25,341 bases of DNA, from assembly GCA_045660295.1 (NCBI GenBank), contig JAZRDN010000036.1, forward strand, positions 1-25,341. Direction: 5' to 3'. Shown here in pieces: positions 23,819 to 25,341 of this stretch; within the stretch, counting starts at the first letter, position 1, and each line of letters begins with the position of its first letter. Below the pieces are notes generated by a model. That model searched no databases and was not told where the DNA came from. It saw nothing but the letters and a program-made list of their open reading frames with translations. The position numbers were made by a program, and so were the translations under genes. The DNA is from RGIG8775 sp045660295. GTDB lineage: Bacteria > Bacillota > Clostridia > Oscillospirales > CAG-272.

Positions 23819-23911
23819 TCAGCCGCAGCAGCAGAAAAGGATAAGGAGAGCGATTATGATGATCCAAACAGTATTGTTATCGTCAAAAAGATTGCAGAAG
23901 CAGTTATTCAT
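23819..23911 (-). CDS. 30-residue Cys-rich single-span membrane micro-protein
   Basis: A short gene encodes 30 residues: a polar start with Cys (MNNCFCNLFDDNNT), a membrane-spanning block (VWIIIIALLILF, about 15-26) and a CCCG end. GGAGG lies 9 nt before the ATG, and a strong terminator sits just after the stop, as expected for a real, separately ended transcript. Similar tiny Asn/Cys-rich, Trp-Ile-rich, Cys-capped peptides recur in Clostridia genomes, but no function is established that I can name. The zinc-ribbon gene lies 101 nt upstream on the same strand and may be co-transcribed; no clear promoter of its own was found. Confidence 0.65.
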   Translation of the reverse strand: MNNCFCNLFDDNNTVWIIIIALLILFCCCG

Positions 23912-24012
23912 ATATAAGTTCCTCCATAGATGATTAGGAAAGTTTTTCCTTTCCATTACCATTCTATGCATCCATGTCGAAAAGGTTCTTATACAGTTTT
24001 ATTTTGTCGTAA

Positions 24013-24651
24013 CTATTCCAACCGCAGACTGTCGCAGTCAAGAAACGCTTGCGCGCCGAGCATACTGTCCACGGGAATAACTCTTGACGCTCCGCATTTC
24101 TTACAGAACACCAATATTCCCTCCTCCATGACCGAGCAATCGTACTCTCCGTCGCGGTTTTCACACTTACAGTATATTTTATTTTCCGCGTCCAGATCGT
24201 GAATAACGAACATTATTATTTCCAATATCTGCGGATCGGTTATAACGTCCTCGTCCTTATGAAGCGCGGAAAAATCGGCGGCGCCACTCTGCTCAAGCAT
24301 ATCCAAAAGCTGAAGCTCGGTGCGCGCCAGCTCTGCCTTTACGTGGTTCATCTCGCCCATAAAGCAGACGTTGACGTCGGAATAGGGGCACGGAATTACA
24401 AACAGATCCCTGCCAAAGAAGATAGATTGACTCACAACGAAATTGTGGGGTTTAGGGCACATGATACAGGGCACCGAAAGGCGCACCTTTTTATCGTTCG
24501 TGTAAACGATAGAAAGCTCACTGTGACCGCAGTCGCATTTGAGCTTTATCATGTCGGCGGAAAGCGAGAACATCCCCACCGCGCTTATAACGCCCGCACC
24601 GCAATGGGGACAGCGGTAAGCTACAATTGTCTGTTTTGTTTCGAGAACCAT
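24013..24651 (-). CDS. Multi-CxxC zinc-ribbon protein of unknown function
   Basis: This 212-residue cytoplasmic protein carries 14 Cys, mostly as metal-ligand pairs: CPHC (14-17), CDC (39-41), CIMC (62-65), CKC (161-163) and CKKC (183-186). These fit two or more zinc ribbons at the ends, with a helical, Glu/Leu-rich middle (about 101-122, possible coiled coil) and an acidic linker. The N-terminal ribbon resembles CpXC-type domains but the family assignment is not firm. No enzyme motif is seen. The start at 24651 has AAAGGA upstream; the longer frame to 24738 overlaps the promoter at 24696-24724 and is rejected. An operator-like dyad sits in that promoter, so the gene may be regulated. Confidence 0.72.
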   Translation of the reverse strand: MVLETKQTIVAYRCPHCGAGVISAVGMFSLSADMIKLKCDCGHSELSIVYTNDKKVRLSVPCIMCPKPHNFVVSQSIFFGRDLFVIPCPYSDVNVCFMGEMNHVKAELARTELQLLDMLEQSGAADFSALHKDEDVITDPQILEIIMFVIHDLDAENKIYCKCENRDGEYDCSVMEEGILVFCKKCGASRVIPVDSMLGAQAFLDCDSLRLE

Positions 24652-24695
24652 AAAGTTTTCCTTTCGTTGGAAAATATCGTTATATATTGCGTCGT

Positions 24696-24724
24696 TATAT
24701 ACTACAGTATATGTGATTATGCAA
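24696..24724 (-). promoter_or_regulatory. Promoter with perfect dyad upstream of the zinc-ribbon gene
   Basis: On the minus strand TTGCAT (24724-24719), a 17-nt spacer and TATATA (24701-24696). A perfect dyad ATATACT-AC-AGTATAT (24697-24712) overlaps the -10 and spacer and could bind a dimeric repressor. Confidence 0.55.
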
Positions 24725-24726
24725 TT

Positions 24727-24760
24727 CGGTGCTGTCACAAATCAGCTTGCGACAGCACCG
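24727..24760. terminator. Hairpin upstream of the zinc-ribbon gene
   Basis: CGGTGCTGTC pairs perfectly with GACAGCACCG across a 14-nt loop. On the plus strand it is followed by TCATTTTTATT, so it can terminate plus-strand transcription; on the minus strand it precedes the promoter and has a poor U-tract. Confidence 0.55.
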
Positions 24761-24771
24761 TCATTTTTATT

Positions 24772-25052
24772 CATAGGCAAGAGGAACAAATACGAACTCG
24801 GTTTTGGAAGGCAAATATTTGTATATGCTTCGGTAAATTTCCTTGCAATATCCTCATATTGCCGCGAAAATTTATCTCGCCTATCCTAAATATTTGCTCT
24901 TTCAAAACTCGTAGACCCTCAAGCCTTAATTTTTGTGTGATTTTGGTGCTTGCGAACGCTGCCAAGTATGGACTTTGCAAGAGAGACAAGCGCCATAACG
25001 CGCGGAATATCCAGGCTTGAGGGCGGGTTCAGATTATTCTCTCTTGCCTATG
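24772..25052. repeat. Nested palindromic intergenic element
   Basis: CATAGGCAAGAG (24772-24783) and CTCTTGCCTATG (25041-25052) are perfect 12-bp inverted ends. Inside are two branches. Branch one is a long hairpin at about 24793-24911, with GTTTTGGAAG/CTTTCAAAAC, GCAAATATTT/AAATATTTGC, TAAATTT/AAATTTA and GCAATAT/ATATTGC stacked. Branch two is closed by CCCTCAAGCC (24916-24925) and GGCTTGAGGG (25014-25023). The whole can fold as a three-way junction. It is either a MITE-like mobile repeat or a structured RNA. Open frames crossing it lack RBSs. Confidence 0.5.
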
Positions 25053-25053
25053 C

Positions 25054-25119
25054 GGTATCGCTTCGACAAAACGCCACCTGTGGCGTTTTCTCTTGCTCAC
25101 CCAACCACCCCGCTTGGGG
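25054..25119. repeat. Direct repeat copy 1 (66 bp)
   Basis: This 66-bp sequence is identical to the last 66 bp of the window, 222 bp further on. It includes a palindrome AAAACGCCAC-CT-GTGGCGTTTT (25068-25089) and begins a second inverted structure, CCCAACCACCCC with GGGGTGTTGGTTGGG (25100-25130). Confidence 0.85.
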
Positions 25120-25275
25120 TGTTGGTTGGGCGCGCGTTCAAATTTTATCCCTTAAACCAGAAAAAGCCGAATCAGCAAAGCACATTCGCCTTTCATCTCC
25201 CGCGCTGCCCACCCCAGTCGCATAGTCGCCGCGCGTCGCTCGGGGACTCGCTTCCTTCGGCTTCTTGCTTTGTGG

Positions 25276-25341
25276 GGTATCGCTTCGACAAAACGCCACC
25301 TGTGGCGTTTTCTCTTGCTCACCCAACCACCCCGCTTGGGG
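25276..25341. repeat. Direct repeat copy 2, cut by window end
   Basis: This is an exact copy of 25054-25119, at 222-bp spacing, running off the right edge. The sequence between the copies has a minus-strand open frame of 62 codons that begins inside this repeat. It lacks an RBS and is likely spurious. Confidence 0.85.

Noticed and set aside
24199..25020. Plus-strand frame of 273 codons over the zinc-ribbon gene and palindromic element
   Set aside because: It overlaps the zinc-ribbon gene's promoter and hairpin on the other strand and continues into repeat DNA; no RBS or domain is visible.
25138..25326. Minus-strand 62-codon frame between the two direct repeats
   Set aside because: It begins inside a repeat, has no good RBS, and has low-complexity composition. 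It could be revisited if many copies with conserved reading frame are found.
25054..25341. CRISPR array
   Set aside because: The repeats are 66 bp with a 222-bp period and only two copies, without short uniform spacers or cas genes.

Overview
The window looks like a chromosomal segment of an anaerobic, low-to-mid GC Firmicute of class Clostridia, probably an uncultured gut lineage. The evidence is strong AGGAGG-type ribosome binding sites, sigma-A promoters often carrying an extended -10 TG, Firmicutes-type families (DUF512 radical SAM, DUF1292, YugP-like peptidase, AzlCD), a HemW-type radical SAM protein and Gram-positive lipoprotein signals. Nothing indicates a phage or a plasmid. The species cannot be named from sequence alone.

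Left part (1-7300). On the minus strand a two-gene unit (membrane-anchored ComEC-like metallo-beta-lactamase protein, then an SDR oxidoreductase) runs toward the left edge. It leads into two tandem near-perfect consensus promoters followed by a boxA-like rRNA leader, so an rRNA operon almost certainly starts just outside the window. Divergently on the plus strand lies a complete galactose-type ABC importer, mglB-mglA-mglC. A bidirectional terminator separates it from a minus-strand PlsC-like acyltransferase that carries an unusual zinc ribbon.

Middle (7300-17250). A Cys/His/Asp-rich small membrane protein is followed by about 370 bp of non-coding, repeat-like DNA. Next comes a long plus-strand housekeeping run: DUF512 radical SAM protein, der, obgE, a MurG/MGDG-synthase-like glycosyltransferase, a membrane zinc peptidase and hemW (the last two overlap by 4 nt). 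Then come a DUF1292 protein with its own promoter, a structured non-coding RNA candidate (183-185 nt, 6S-RNA-like architecture, with a terminator downstream) and the branched-chain amino-acid exporter pair azlC-azlD.

Right part (17250-25341). On the minus strand a complete branched-chain/hydrophobic amino-acid ABC importer (livJ-livH-livM-livG-livF) reads into asnS, which converges with azlD on a shared 13-bp-stem terminator. Upstream lie a 30-residue Cys-capped single-span micro-protein with its own strong terminator and a multi-CxxC zinc-ribbon protein with an operator-like dyad in its promoter. The last ~580 bp hold no convincing gene. They contain a nested palindromic element (about 280 bp) and two exact 66-bp direct repeats spaced 222 bp apart, the second cut by the window edge.

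The most notable items are the non-coding RNA candidate, the micro-protein, the palindromic/repeat elements, the zinc-ribbon acyltransferase, and perfect intercistronic hairpins at three gene junctions (MBL/SDR, mglB/mglA, livJ/livH). No clearly new defence or mobile system is visible.
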